Shown: one piece after another, positions 18,628 through 27,722 of the stretch
How the letters are laid out: each line of letters opens with the position of its first letter
How positions within the stretch are numbered: position 1 is the stretch's first letter
Assembly (NCBI GenBank): GCA_945862435.1
Contig: CAMAXX010000012.1
Coordinates: 1-64,000 of the forward strand
DNA length: 64,000 bases
DNA from: Pseudorhodobacter antarcticus
GTDB lineage: Bacteria > Pseudomonadota > Alphaproteobacteria > Rhodobacterales > Rhodobacteraceae
Direction: 5' to 3'
Position numbers and translations under genes: made by a program
Notes under the pieces: model-generated
The model's input: only the letters and a program-made list of their open reading frames with translations
Databases searched by the model: none
What the model was told of the DNA's origin: nothing

Positions 18628-20289
18628 TTATTGAAAATCGCGCCAGCGGTTCACAATCGGATAGCGGCGATCCGTGCCAAAGGCGCGGGCTGTAAGCCGC
18701 GTGCCGGGCGGGGATTGATAGCGTTTGTATTCGGCCAGATAGAGCAGATGTTCTATGCGTTTGACGGTGGCCGCATCAAAGCCTTCGGCCACCAAATCAG
18801 CAGTGGAACAATCGCGGTCAACCAGCCCGTCCAGAATGGCGTCCAAAATCGGATAGGGTGGCAGGCTGTCATCATCGCGCTGATTCTCGCGCAGTTCTGC
18901 GCTGGGCGGCTTGTCGATAACAGTCGGCGGTATCAGCACACCATCCCGGCCCAGCATAAAGGCGCGGTGGTTGGCATTGCGCCAACGGCAGGTTTCAAAA
19001 ACGCGGGTTTTGTATAGGTCTTTCAGCGGGTTATACCCGCCGTTCATATCGCCATAAATCGTGCAATAGCCCACCGCCATTTCCGATTTATTGCCCGTGG
19101 TCAGCAGCATTTCGCCAAACTTATTCGATAGCGCCATCAGCAGCAGGCCACGGCAGCGCGATTGCAGGTTTTCTTCGGTCAGTCCTTCCGGCGTGCCCGC
19201 AAACAAATCACTCAGGGCGGCAAGGCTAGCCTCTTGCGGGCCTGCGATGGACACGGTGTCCAAACGGCAGCCAATGGCGCGGGCGACAGCCGTCGCATCA
19301 TCAAGGCTGGATTTCGACGTGAACCGCGACGGCAGCATCACGCAGCGCAGATTTTCTGGCCCCAGCGCATCGGCGGCAATGGCGGCAACCAGTGCCGAAT
19401 CGACCCCGCCCGACAGGCCCAGAACCGCCTTTTTGAACCCTGTCTTGCCCATATAATCGCGCAAAGACAGCACCATGGCGGTATAATCGGCCTCATACGC
19501 CTCTGGCAGGGTGGCCACTGCCGCAGGCCGTGCGCGCCAACCATTTGGTGTTTCGTCAAAGTCGATATGAACAAGCGCTGTTTCAAACTGCGGCAATTGC
19601 GCTGCCAGCGTGTCATCTGGGTTAAGCACAAAAGACGCGCCATCGAAGACCTGGTCATCCTGCCCGCCGACCATGTTCAGATACACCAAAGGCAACCCCG
19701 TATCTGCCACCCGCGCGCGCATCAGCCGCAGCCGCACCTCTTGCTTGGCGCGGTGATAAGGCGAGCCATTGGGCACCAGCAAAATCTGCGCGCCCGTTTC
19801 GGCCAATGTCTCGGCCACATCCGCATGCCATGCATCTTCGCAAATCGGTGTGCCGATGCGCAGGGGGCCAATGGCATAGGGGCCTTGCAACGGCGCGCTG
19901 GCGAAAATGCGCTTTTCGTCAAACACACCATCGTTGGGCAATTCATGTTTTAGGACAGTCGCGGCAATGCGCCCGCCTTGGCAGATGTAAAAGGCGTTAA
20001 ACAACTGCCCATCTTGGGCCAAATGCGGCCCCCCAATGCCCAAGGCAGGGCCATCGGCGCAGTCATTGGCCAAAGCCTCGATCTGCGCCATCGCAGCGCG
20101 GGCGAAGGCGGGTTTCACGATAAGGTCTTGGGTTTGATAGCCTGTGATGAACATCTCGCTGAGCGCGACCATATCGGCGCCAGCATCACGCCCCGCCTGC
20201 CACGCAGCTTTGGCAGCGGCGGCATTCGCCTGAAGCGCGCCCAAAACGGGGTTCAACTGGGCAAGGGTCAGGCGAAAGGTGGCAGACAT
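18628..20289 (-). CDS. nadE: Glutamine-dependent NAD+ synthetase
   Basis: 553 residues from the ATG at 20289, chosen over 20301 because GGAG lies six bases upstream. The two-domain enzyme has an N-terminal nitrilase-type glutaminase with its Glu-Lys-Cys triad (ALSEMFITGYQTQDL, VLKHELPNDGVFDEKR, GTPICEDAWHADV) and a C-terminal synthetase with the ATP pyrophosphatase loop VLGLSGGVDSALVAAIA and TTGNKSEMAVGYCTIYGDMNGGYNPLKDLYKT. It makes NAD+ from nicotinate adenine dinucleotide using glutamine as nitrogen donor. It is divergent from the MORN gene and is followed by the DUF1801 gene. Confidence 0.95.
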   Translation of the reverse strand: MSATFRLTLAQLNPVLGALQANAAAAKAAWQAGRDAGADMVALSEMFITGYQTQDLIVKPAFARAAMAQIEALANDCADGPALGIGGPHLAQDGQLFNAFYICQGGRIAATVLKHELPNDGVFDEKRIFASAPLQGPYAIGPLRIGTPICEDAWHADVAETLAETGAQILLVPNGSPYHRAKQEVRLRLMRARVADTGLPLVYLNMVGGQDDQVFDGASFVLNPDDTLAAQLPQFETALVHIDFDETPNGWRARPAAVATLPEAYEADYTAMVLSLRDYMGKTGFKKAVLGLSGGVDSALVAAIAADALGPENLRCVMLPSRFTSKSSLDDATAVARAIGCRLDTVSIAGPQEASLAALSDLFAGTPEGLTEENLQSRCRGLLLMALSNKFGEMLLTTGNKSEMAVGYCTIYGDMNGGYNPLKDLYKTRVFETCRWRNANHRAFMLGRDGVLIPPTVIDKPPSAELRENQRDDDSLPPYPILDAILDGLVDRDCSTADLVAEGFDAATVKRIEHLLYLAEYKRYQSPPGTRLTARAFGTDRRYPIVNRWRDFQ

Positions 20290-20416
20290 TTGCAACTCCA
20301 TAACACACCCCTATTCTAACATGTTCAAAGGCATTGGAAAGGGTTGGCCAGCGGATCGACCTTGTTTCGCCCCGCGCGCGCCGCTAGATGTCTTCAGCAT
20401 AAGACGGGGGCGCGGC

Positions 20417-21901
20417 GTGAGGGTTTGGGCAAAAGGCTTGGTTCTGGCTGTGGTCATGGCAACAGCCTTGGCCACAATAGCGCCTGCCCGCGCCGAACAA
20501 ATTTCAAAAACCTATTCTGATGGATCCATCTATGAAGGTAGTTTTGTGGCTGGCCTGCCCGAAGGCTATGGCAGCTTCCGCCGCCTTGATGGGTTTGACT
20601 ATGAAGGCCAGTGGCAGGGCGGCCGTATGCAGGGTCTTGGCTCCGCGCGTTATCCCAGCGGTGCTGTTTATGGCGGTGGGTTCCTTGCAGGTCTGGCCGA
20701 TGGGATTGGCAAAATCACCTACGCCGATGGATCGGGTTACTTAGGCGCGTGGCGCGCTGGGCAAATTACGGGCCTTGGGCGCGCGAATTATCATTCGGGC
20801 GATGTGTATCAGGGCGCGCTCTTGGACGGCCAGCATCATGGCGCTGGAATTCTGACAAAACCTAACGGCCAAATCTATCGCGGCACATGGGACAAAGGCG
20901 TCATGCAAGGTGCGGGGCAACTGACCTACCCCGATGGCGCGGTTTATAGCGGGCAAATGCAGGGCGATTTGCCCAATGGCTCTGGCACGCTGACCGCCGC
21001 CGATGGCGCGCATTACACTGGCGATTGGACGGCGGGCGCGATTACAGGCCAAGGCAGGCTGATCGAGGCGGACGGAACCCGTTATAACGGCAGCTTTCGC
21101 GCGGGCCTGCGCCATGGCAGGGGCCTGTTGATTTATCCCAATGGCGACACTTACACTGGCGGCTTTGCAGATGGCCAACGGCAAGGCAGCGGCGCATTTC
21201 GCGGTGCAGATGGCCGTGTGATGGCGGGCGTTTGGAACAAGGGCATGCTGAATGGCGAAGGCAACCAACGCTATTCCGATGGTGCGGTTTATATCGGCGG
21301 ATTGCTTGATGGCAGCCCACATGGGCGCGGCAAGATCACCTATCCTGATGGCGCAGAATATACTGGACAATGGCAGCGGGGAATACCCCATGGGCGCGGC
21401 AAGACAACCTATGCCGATGGCACAATATATGAAGGTGGATGGCTGCGCGGCATTCGGCAGGGCCAGGGTTTGGCGATTTATAGGGATGGTACCCGCTTTA
21501 CTGGAACTTTCGAGAAAGGGCAGCCGAACGGTATTGGCACCATGACGTACCGCGATGGAGAGACGTATTTTGGCACGTGGAAAGACGGGCAGCGCGATGG
21601 GTTTGGCGAAGTAAAGGGTGGCAGTGACGCGCTGGCCTATCAGGGCGGCTTTCGCCAAGGCCTGTATGAGGGGCAGGGCAGCCTGAGTTCAGGCGATGGC
21701 TTTGCCTATGAAGGGCGATGGAAATCGGGGTTGATGAACGGCAAAGGCGCGGCGCGCTATGCTAATGGTGACAGCTATGTGGGCGGGTTTTTGAACGGTC
21801 TGCGCGATGGGCGCGGCGTGCTTACTCGCGCTGATGGCACCCTAGAATCGGGCATTTGGCGCGCGGATGTGCTGAAAGCGCCCGATCAGGTTTTACCCTA
21901 A
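20417..21901 (+). CDS. Exported MORN-repeat protein
   Basis: 494 residues from a GTG at 20417 with GGGGG upstream. This start gives a signal peptide (VRVWAKGLVLAVVMATALA, cleavage near PARAEQ). The mature protein is almost entirely about 19 MORN repeats of 23 residues in the pattern GxxYxGxWxxGxxxGxGxxxYxD, from about residue 36 to residue 475, plus a partial twentieth. An earlier ATG at 20321 is possible but would bury the signal. MORN arrays fold into extended twisted beta-hairpin sheets used for scaffolding or lipid contact. In bacteria most have no assigned role. Here the export signal suggests the periplasm or surface. The stop overlaps that of the convergent photolyase. Confidence 0.85.
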   Translation: MRVWAKGLVLAVVMATALATIAPARAEQISKTYSDGSIYEGSFVAGLPEGYGSFRRLDGFDYEGQWQGGRMQGLGSARYPSGAVYGGGFLAGLADGIGKITYADGSGYLGAWRAGQITGLGRANYHSGDVYQGALLDGQHHGAGILTKPNGQIYRGTWDKGVMQGAGQLTYPDGAVYSGQMQGDLPNGSGTLTAADGAHYTGDWTAGAITGQGRLIEADGTRYNGSFRAGLRHGRGLLIYPNGDTYTGGFADGQRQGSGAFRGADGRVMAGVWNKGMLNGEGNQRYSDGAVYIGGLLDGSPHGRGKITYPDGAEYTGQWQRGIPHGRGKTTYADGTIYEGGWLRGIRQGQGLAIYRDGTRFTGTFEKGQPNGIGTMTYRDGETYFGTWKDGQRDGFGEVKGGSDALAYQGGFRQGLYEGQGSLSSGDGFAYEGRWKSGLMNGKGAARYANGDSYVGGFLNGLRDGRGVLTRADGTLESGIWRADVLKAPDQVLP

Positions 21902-23421
21902 ACCACATCGCCTTTTGCCAGTTTTGCAAGCACCTTGTCCCCGTCAGCCAAGACTTGATCGCGGTGACCCTCGGCCATTTTGTCCCACACCCGATACATC
22001 TGGCCCATCCGCGCATTGCGGGAAAAACGGTCGCGGTGGCGGTGCAGGAAATGCCAGTAAAGGCTGTTGAATGGGCAGGCGTTTTCGCCCGTTTTGGCGG
22101 CGACATCATAGGCGCAGCCCTTGCAATAATCGGACATGCGATTGATGTAAGCCCCTGAAGATATGTAAGGTTTGCTGGCAATCACCCCGCCATCGGCAAA
22201 TTGGCTCATTCCCAAAGTATTGGGCGCGCAGACCCATTCGACCGCGTCGATATAGACCGATAAATACCATTCATGCACCGATTCTGGGACGACCCCAGCC
22301 AGCAGGGCAAAGTTTCCTGTGACCATCAAGCGCTGGATATGATGGGCATAGGCGTGGGTTTGCGTCTGGCCCACTGCTGCGCCAATACAGGCCATTTTCG
22401 TCGGCCCGCCCCAATACATATTTGGCAATTTTTCTTTTGCGTTCAGTATATTACGCGTCAGGTATTCTGGCCCGTGCAGCAGGTAAATCCCGCGCATGTA
22501 TTCGCGCCAGCCGATGATTTGGCGGATGAAGCCTTCGACAGCCTCGATTGGGGCGCGGTGGGCGTGGTATTCCGCTTCTGCCCGCTGGCACACCTCTACT
22601 GGGGATAGCAGGCCAAGGTTTAGGTAGGGTGAAATCAGCGCGTGGGACAGGAAGGGATCATCCCGCAGCATCGCGTCTTGCTCGGCCCCGAATCGAGGTA
22701 GGGAATGGGTGATAAAGTGGTCAAGGGCGGCCAACGCATCTTGGCGGGTGGTGGCCCAGCCAAAATCATCCAGCGCGCCGAAATGGTTGAACCTGCCGCG
22801 CACAAGGTCTATGACCGCTTGGGTTTCCAAATCAGGGGTAAAGCGGGGCGGCTTTGGCCGCAAAAGATCAGGGGCTGCGGGTTTGCGGTTTTCGGCATCG
22901 AAATTCCAGCGGCCAAGGATGGGCTGATCGCCGTCCATCAAAAGGCCCGTTTTGCGGCGCATTTCGCGGTAGAAATATTCCATCCGCAACTGTTTCTTGC
23001 CCGCGGCCCATGCAGAAAACTCAACCTCGGAACAGATAAATCTTGTGTCAGGCAGGGTTGTTACGGGGATGGGGCAGGCGTCCAAGCTGGCGCGCAGGCG
23101 GTGATTGCCCGCCTGTGTGCAGATAACCTGACCTGCGCCATATTTGGCCGCATAGCGGATAATCTCGCCCACAATCGAGTGGGTGTTTTCAGGATCGTCC
23201 AGTTTGGTATAAGCGACGCTGTAGCCCAAGCGCCTGATTTCATGCGAAAATTTGCGCATTGCGGCAAAGTAAAGCACGATTTTTTGGGGGTGGTGCGGGG
23301 CATAGGTGGCTTCGCCCATCACTTCGGCCATAACCACAATATCGCCAGTTTGGGCGGCGGCTAGGGCTGAAAGGCTGGGGGTAAGTTGGTCGCCTAAAAT
23401 CAGGATAAGGCGGGTTACCAC
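21898..23421 (-). CDS. Iron-sulfur bacterial cryptochrome / (6-4) photolyase
   Basis: 507 residues from a GTG at 23421, which overlaps the SDR stop; a TTG at 23442 is an alternative. The N-terminal part is the antenna-binding domain (LILILGDQLTPSLSAL). The C-terminal FAD-binding domain includes SPYLNLGLLSPVEVC, GWREYMRGIYLL and VYIDAVEWVCAPNTLGMSQFADGG. Cysteines 345, 433, 436 and 449 match the four [4Fe-4S] ligands of Agrobacterium PhrB (350, 438, 441, 454) with constant spacing, placing it in the FeS-BCP/CryPro group. It repairs (6-4) photoproducts with light or acts as a blue-light sensor, and sequence alone does not separate these roles. Confidence 0.92.
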   Translation of the reverse strand: MVTRLILILGDQLTPSLSALAAAQTGDIVVMAEVMGEATYAPHHPQKIVLYFAAMRKFSHEIRRLGYSVAYTKLDDPENTHSIVGEIIRYAAKYGAGQVICTQAGNHRLRASLDACPIPVTTLPDTRFICSEVEFSAWAAGKKQLRMEYFYREMRRKTGLLMDGDQPILGRWNFDAENRKPAAPDLLRPKPPRFTPDLETQAVIDLVRGRFNHFGALDDFGWATTRQDALAALDHFITHSLPRFGAEQDAMLRDDPFLSHALISPYLNLGLLSPVEVCQRAEAEYHAHRAPIEAVEGFIRQIIGWREYMRGIYLLHGPEYLTRNILNAKEKLPNMYWGGPTKMACIGAAVGQTQTHAYAHHIQRLMVTGNFALLAGVVPESVHEWYLSVYIDAVEWVCAPNTLGMSQFADGGVIASKPYISSGAYINRMSDYCKGCAYDVAAKTGENACPFNSLYWHFLHRHRDRFSRNARMGQMYRVWDKMAEGHRDQVLADGDKVLAKLAKGDVV

Positions 23422-24068
23422 GGGATTGCCTTGCCCTGCCAATCAAAGAAGCCGCCCGTATTGGCGGGGGTTAATCCATTCAAAACGTCTAGGATATTTT
23501 GCGCAGCCTGATCTGGCGGTGTGGTGGGATGGTTGCCTGAATAATCCGCGCCAAGTTTTGTGGCCACAGTTCCAGGGTGGATCAGGGCCACACAGGCCAT
23601 CGGGTGAGTGCGGGCAATTTCCATCGCGCCCGTGTGGAAAAACTGGTTCAGCGCGGCCTTGGCAGCGCGGTAGCTGTGCCAGCCGCCAAGTGCATTATCG
23701 CCGATGGAGCCGACCCGGGCAGAAAGGGTGGCAATCTGCGCGGGGCGGTCACGGGGGATCAGGCGCAGGGCGTGTTTCAGCACCAAGGCAGGGCCGATCG
23801 CGTTCAGGGCAAACTGCGCAGACATGGCAGCGGGGTCTAGCGCGCGAAGCGATTTTTCAGGGCGCGCCCCGTTAAGCTCTAGCGCGCCCGTGGCGATGAT
23901 GATGCGGTCAAACGGGGTTTCTTGCGCACCCAGATGGGCGGCGATGGATGCCTCATCCGTGATGTCCAGCCCGTGCTGGCTGCGGGATAGACCGATGGCA
24001 TTCGGGCCTGATGCGGCAAGCAGCGCGGCCCCAATGCCACCCGATGATCCGATGATGAGACTGCGCAT
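23415..24068 (-). CDS. Short-chain dehydrogenase/reductase (C-factor-like)
   Basis: 217 residues from the ATG at 24068. It has the cofactor glycine motif IIGSSGGIGAALL, the catalytic serine region TLSARVGSIGDN, Tyr/Lys in SYRAAKAALNQF, and IHPGTVATKLGADYSG. It is shorter than typical SDRs and resembles the C-factor/YdfG-like group. The substrate is unknown. Its stop overlaps the photolyase start, so the two are coupled, a pairing I recall in other marine alphaproteobacteria, though I know of no functional explanation. Confidence 0.85.
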   Translation of the reverse strand: MRSLIIGSSGGIGAALLAASGPNAIGLSRSQHGLDITDEASIAAHLGAQETPFDRIIIATGALELNGARPEKSLRALDPAAMSAQFALNAIGPALVLKHALRLIPRDRPAQIATLSARVGSIGDNALGGWHSYRAAKAALNQFFHTGAMEIARTHPMACVALIHPGTVATKLGADYSGNHPTTPPDQAAQNILDVLNGLTPANTGGFFDWQGKAIPW

Positions 24069-24266
24069 TTTGCAAGGTTCCCCCGTATGTTTTGCGTGTG
24101 GCACGCGTGTGGCAGTTGACCGGCGCGAAGGCCGGCCATTGACGGCAGATAGGCGCAATGCCAACGCAGGCAAGCGTTGGTATGCGGGAATCGCCGTATT
24201 CGGAAAGTTATACTTTAAGTTGCAAGATATTCCTGCTTTGGTGGAAAGAACGCAGGAGGCGTGTCC

Positions 24267-25913
24267 ATGTTAATTAAAGTGATTCGGCCTGTTTGCTTTT
24301 TGTTCGCAAGCGTAACTGCGGCCTTTGCCGTTGATGCAACCCCGCCCGAATGTTTGTCCGAAGGTTATGGCGACACTTTTTTGGAGGCGCCCAGAGGCGC
24401 CCCGTTCGAATGCCATACCCTTTATCGGCTGCCTTTTTCTTCGGGGGGCGCGCCACGCATGGCCCGTATTATCGAGGATGTGCATGCCGAAACCCGAGTT
24501 CCGCCTGCCACGCTTGCCGCGCTGGAGCGCGGGGTGGATGCAGCGATTATGACCTTTTCTTCGCTGCGCAGCGTAAGCCTGCAGCATGTGTCGATTTTGG
24601 CTTATGACGGCGTATCGCCGCGGCGTGATCCAAGAGGCGAGATTCAAGCAGTGACCAATGGCAGTGCAGGCGCAGAGGAGTGCACGATCACCTATTATCT
24701 GCGCGCCGATATGTTGGGCGCGACAGAAGTTGCGATTGCCATTGCGCACGAGATTTTTCACTGCATGCAATACGCAACGCTGAGCGCAGCACAGATGAAC
24801 ACCTATGGTGCGGGCGGTGATTGGTGGGTCGAGGGTGTGGCCGAAGCATTGGCCGATCTGGCCTTGCCCGGCAGCGGCGAAATTACCGACCGAAGCGATG
24901 CGTTTGCCGATGCCGTGCGCGCCCAAACGCCGCTAAACGCGATGACCCATCAATCCACCCCGTTTTTTCAGTGGTTGATTGCAACAAAAGGCGTGCAGGG
25001 AATGTTGGCCTTTCAGGCAAATATGGCGGGCGCGGGTAGTGTTGCAGCGCAGCATGGCGCGATGCGCGCGGCGATGCCAGAGCGCGCCGATTGGCAGGGG
25101 TTTGTCCAAGCCTATTCTGACAACGCATTAACGGGCGCTGATGGCGCGCGCCTTGCCGACCCTGCGCCCGACCTGCCGCCGCTGGATTTTACGGAAACCC
25201 GCGAAGTGGCGCTAACGCGCGCGCCCTTTGTGCTGAATTATGGCCCTGTGCGTTACAACTGCGGGGAATGGGCCAACACCTTTGCGCCGACAGGTCTTGC
25301 TGCGCTGAAGGTTGGCGAAGTTTGGGCAGACTGGCCGGCAAGCATCGAGGGGTTTGCTGAGGATGCTGCGCCGATGAAGTTTGCCGCCCTGAACACGGGC
25401 GAGACAAGCGCCGAGCATACCCTTACCGCCACGCTGGAAACCCCCTGCGGGGCATGCGGTGAAACCGAGGCGATCGACGCCTGCCTTGTGGGAAACTGGG
25501 TGATGACGGGGGGCGGGCCTATTGAATGGATGCGCGCCAATGGCATGCCTGCAACGGTGCAAGTCGAGGCCAGCCAAATGGCTGTGCAGATGCGCCGCAA
25601 CGGCGGTTACACCACTGCGCCCATGACAGCCAGTGTCATCGCCGAAAACGATGGGGTGGTGATAGAAGGCGTAGGAGAGGGCCTGCCGGGCCTTGGAAAA
25701 TGGAGTGCCGAGGCGGGCATTCTTAGCATTTGTCCCAATCCCGGCGGCGGAGTAAATGCAACTGCGACTGTTGACGGACGGCAGTATATGAACTTTTTTA
25801 CCCCGCCCGGCGATATACAAATGGACTACACCTGCGAAGGCGCGACCATGGTGACGCGGATGCAAGTTGCGCCAGGCTTGCCGCCCATTGAAAGCATCTT
25901 TACACGGCAGTAG
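24267..25913 (+). CDS. Secreted HEXXH (gluzincin-like) protein of unknown function
   Basis: 548 residues from the ATG at 24267 (GGAGG seven bases upstream). The first 21 residues form a signal peptide ending near AFAVDA. A zinc-peptidase signature is present: HEIFH at 161-165, then WWVEGVAEALADL 24 residues later with E189 as the probable third ligand, as in gluzincins with an HEXXH...EG.AE pattern. A second part from about residue 410 has CLVGNWVMTGG and a beta-rich pattern ending ESIFTRQ, which looks like a separate beta-barrel-type domain. Several cysteine pairs suggest periplasmic disulfides. I do not recognise the family. The gene lies alone between the divergent SDR and the leu leader. 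Confidence 0.75.
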   Translation: MLIKVIRPVCFLFASVTAAFAVDATPPECLSEGYGDTFLEAPRGAPFECHTLYRLPFSSGGAPRMARIIEDVHAETRVPPATLAALERGVDAAIMTFSSLRSVSLQHVSILAYDGVSPRRDPRGEIQAVTNGSAGAEECTITYYLRADMLGATEVAIAIAHEIFHCMQYATLSAAQMNTYGAGGDWWVEGVAEALADLALPGSGEITDRSDAFADAVRAQTPLNAMTHQSTPFFQWLIATKGVQGMLAFQANMAGAGSVAAQHGAMRAAMPERADWQGFVQAYSDNALTGADGARLADPAPDLPPLDFTETREVALTRAPFVLNYGPVRYNCGEWANTFAPTGLAALKVGEVWADWPASIEGFAEDAAPMKFAALNTGETSAEHTLTATLETPCGACGETEAIDACLVGNWVMTGGGPIEWMRANGMPATVQVEASQMAVQMRRNGGYTTAPMTASVIAENDGVVIEGVGEGLPGLGKWSAEAGILSICPNPGGGVNATATVDGRQYMNFFTPPGDIQMDYTCEGATMVTRMQVAPGLPPIESIFTRQ

Positions 25914-25957
25914 CAAAGATTTCTGCAATGCCCCCTTTTCTTTCCAAAAGGCTTGGG

Positions 25958-25963
25958 TATAGT
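25958..25963 (+). promoter_or_regulatory. leuA: Probable -10 box of the leuA promoter
   Basis: TATAGT lies seven bases before the leader ATG. A -35 candidate at the right distance (around 25935-25940, TTTTCT-like) is weak. If used, transcription would start within a few bases of 25971 and the leader peptide would be read from a leaderless transcript. Confidence 0.4.
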
Positions 25964-25970
25964 CGTACTT

Positions 25971-26063
25971 ATGACAATGATTGCCCTCTTTGCTGTACTG
26001 ACGCTTGTCTTGGCCGCTGGCCCAAGCCGCCGTCTTGCGCTGCTACTACTTAGCCGCCGCTGA
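25971..26063 (+). CDS. leuA leader peptide (attenuation), too short for routine calling
   Basis: 30 codons from the ATG at 25971 to TGA at 26061-26063. It reads MTMIALFAVLTLVLAAGPSR followed by RLALLLLSRR. Nine of the 30 residues are leucine, and the final cluster uses CTT, CTG, CTA, CTA, CTT, where CTA is a rare codon in this GC-rich genome. No Shine-Dalgarno sequence precedes it, and a TATAGT box ends seven bases upstream, so the mRNA may begin at or next to the ATG, as described for Sinorhizobium trpL. It sits 73 bp before leuA, as expected for leucine-sensing transcription attenuation. Confidence 0.75.
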   Translation: MTMIALFAVLTLVLAAGPSRRLALLLLSRR

Positions 26064-26106
26064 GCGTGCCTTTGGGCGCGACCGCTCGGCTGGATCAGCG
26101 CCCAAG
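26020..26106 (+). promoter_or_regulatory. leuA: leuA attenuator: mutually exclusive hairpins
   Basis: Three segments can pair in two ways. GCCCAAG at 26020-26026, inside the leader peptide, can pair with CTTTGGGCGC at 26070-26079. The same middle segment can instead pair with GCGCCCAAG at 26098-26106, using an eight-base TTGGGCGC/GCGCCCAA stem. The leucine cluster lies between the first and second segments, so a stalled ribosome would decide which stem forms. The 3' stem lacks a long U tract (GACGTAGCAG follows), so it could act by another termination route or by translation control. Confidence 0.55.
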
Positions 26107-26136
26107 ACGTAGCAGAGCACAAAAGGACTTCCCCAA

Positions 26137-27711
26137 ATGACTGATAAATCTGCGCAGCCGCGCGTGATGATTTTTGACACGACCTTGCGCGATGGCGAAC
26201 AATCGCCCGGCGCGACCATGACCCATGATGAAAAGCTGGAGATTGCTAGCCTGCTGGACGAAATGGGCGTTGATATTATCGAAGCAGGCTTTCCCATTGC
26301 CTCTGAAGGTGATTTTGCGGCCGTGACCGAAATTTCCAAAGCGGCGAAAAACAGCACGATTTGCGGGCTGGCGCGGGCCAATTTCAAAGATATTGACCGC
26401 TGCTGGGAGGCGGTGAAACACGCAAAATCGCCGCGCATTCATACGTTTATCGGCACATCGCCGCTGCACCGCGCCATTCCGAACCTGACCATGGACGAAA
26501 TGGCGCAGCGTATTCATGACACTGTCACCCATGCGCGCAATCTGTGCGACAATGTGCAATGGTCGCCGATGGATGCCACGCGCACTGAACATGATTATCT
26601 GTGCCGCGTGGTGGAAATTGCGATCAAGGCAGGGGCCAGCACGATCAACATTCCCGACACAGTGGGCTATACTGCCCCGCGCGAATCGGCAGACCTGATC
26701 CGCATGCTGCTTGAGCGTGTGCCAGAGGCTGATAGCGTTATCTTTGCCACCCATTGCCATAATGATCTGGGGATGGCGACGGCGAATGCGCTGGCCGCTG
26801 TTGACGCAGGCGCGCGGCAGATAGAATGCACGATCAATGGTTTGGGCGAAAGGGCGGGCAATACGGCCTTGGAGGAAGTCGTCATGGCAATGAAAGTGCG
26901 CAACGATATTATGCCCTACCAGACGGGCATTGATACCACCAAAATCATGAACCTGTCGCGGCGGGTTTCGGCGGTTTCAGGCTTTGCGGTGCAGTTCAAC
27001 AAGGCGATTGTGGGCAAGAATGCGTTTTTGCACGAAAGCGGGATTCATCAAGACGGGGTTTTGAAAAACGTCGAGACGTTTGAAATTATGCGCCCCGAAG
27101 ATATTGGCCTGCATCAGAAAAACCTGACCATGGGTAAATTGTCGGGCCGTGCGGCGCTGCGCGCCAAGATGGCGGAACTGGGTTTTGATTTGGCGGACAA
27201 TCAACTGAATGATCTGTTCGTGCGGTTCAAGGCGTTGGCTGATCGCAAGAAAGAGATTTACGATGATGATCTGATCGCGCTGGTGGCCGACGAGGCGACG
27301 CATGAGGCGCATGACTTTTTGCAAGTGCGGCGTTTGCGCGTGGTCTGCGGCACCGATGGGCCGCAAGAGGCTGCGTTGACGCTGTCGGTTGATGGGGTCG
27401 AACATGCCACCGATGCCACGGGGGATGGGCCAGTAGATGCGGCCTTTAACGCTGTTAAGGCGATTTTCCCGCATGAGGCGCGGCTGCAACTGTATCAGGT
27501 GCATGCAGTAACCGAAGGCACGGATGCGCAGGCAACTGTGTCTATTCGCCTTGAAGAAGACGGGCGCATTGCGACGGGACAATCGGCTGATACGGATACG
27601 ATTGTGGCGAGTGTAAAGGCCTATGTAAACGCGCTGAACCGCCTGATTGTGCGCCGCCAAAAGACCGCGCCCGATGCAGATGTAAAGGGCGTGAATTATA
27701 AGGATACCTAG
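26137..27711 (+). CDS. leuA: 2-isopropylmalate synthase
   Basis: 524 residues. The N-terminal TIM barrel has the DRE-TIM signature FDTTLRDGEQSPGATM, the metal-binding FATHCHNDLGMATANAL, and INGLGERAGNTALEEVVMAM. FLHESGIHQDGVLKN follows, then a C-terminal LeuA regulatory domain (from about residue 390) that binds leucine for feedback inhibition. It condenses acetyl-CoA with 2-oxoisovalerate, the first step of leucine synthesis. Expression is probably set by the leader peptide and hairpins upstream, so both transcription and activity would respond to leucine. Confidence 0.96.
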   Translation: MTDKSAQPRVMIFDTTLRDGEQSPGATMTHDEKLEIASLLDEMGVDIIEAGFPIASEGDFAAVTEISKAAKNSTICGLARANFKDIDRCWEAVKHAKSPRIHTFIGTSPLHRAIPNLTMDEMAQRIHDTVTHARNLCDNVQWSPMDATRTEHDYLCRVVEIAIKAGASTINIPDTVGYTAPRESADLIRMLLERVPEADSVIFATHCHNDLGMATANALAAVDAGARQIECTINGLGERAGNTALEEVVMAMKVRNDIMPYQTGIDTTKIMNLSRRVSAVSGFAVQFNKAIVGKNAFLHESGIHQDGVLKNVETFEIMRPEDIGLHQKNLTMGKLSGRAALRAKMAELGFDLADNQLNDLFVRFKALADRKKEIYDDDLIALVADEATHEAHDFLQVRRLRVVCGTDGPQEAALTLSVDGVEHATDATGDGPVDAAFNAVKAIFPHEARLQLYQVHAVTEGTDAQATVSIRLEEDGRIATGQSADTDTIVASVKAYVNALNRLIVRRQKTAPDADVKGVNYKDT

Positions 27712-27722
27712 TGAATTGGGGG

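Noticed and set aside
20741..21658. 305-codon minus-strand ORF with internal repeats
   Set aside because: Its repetition is the reverse reading of the MORN repeats, not a separate repeat protein.
24270..24926. 218-codon minus-strand ORF
   Set aside because: Antisense to the secreted HEXXH gene, which has a signal peptide and ribosome site.
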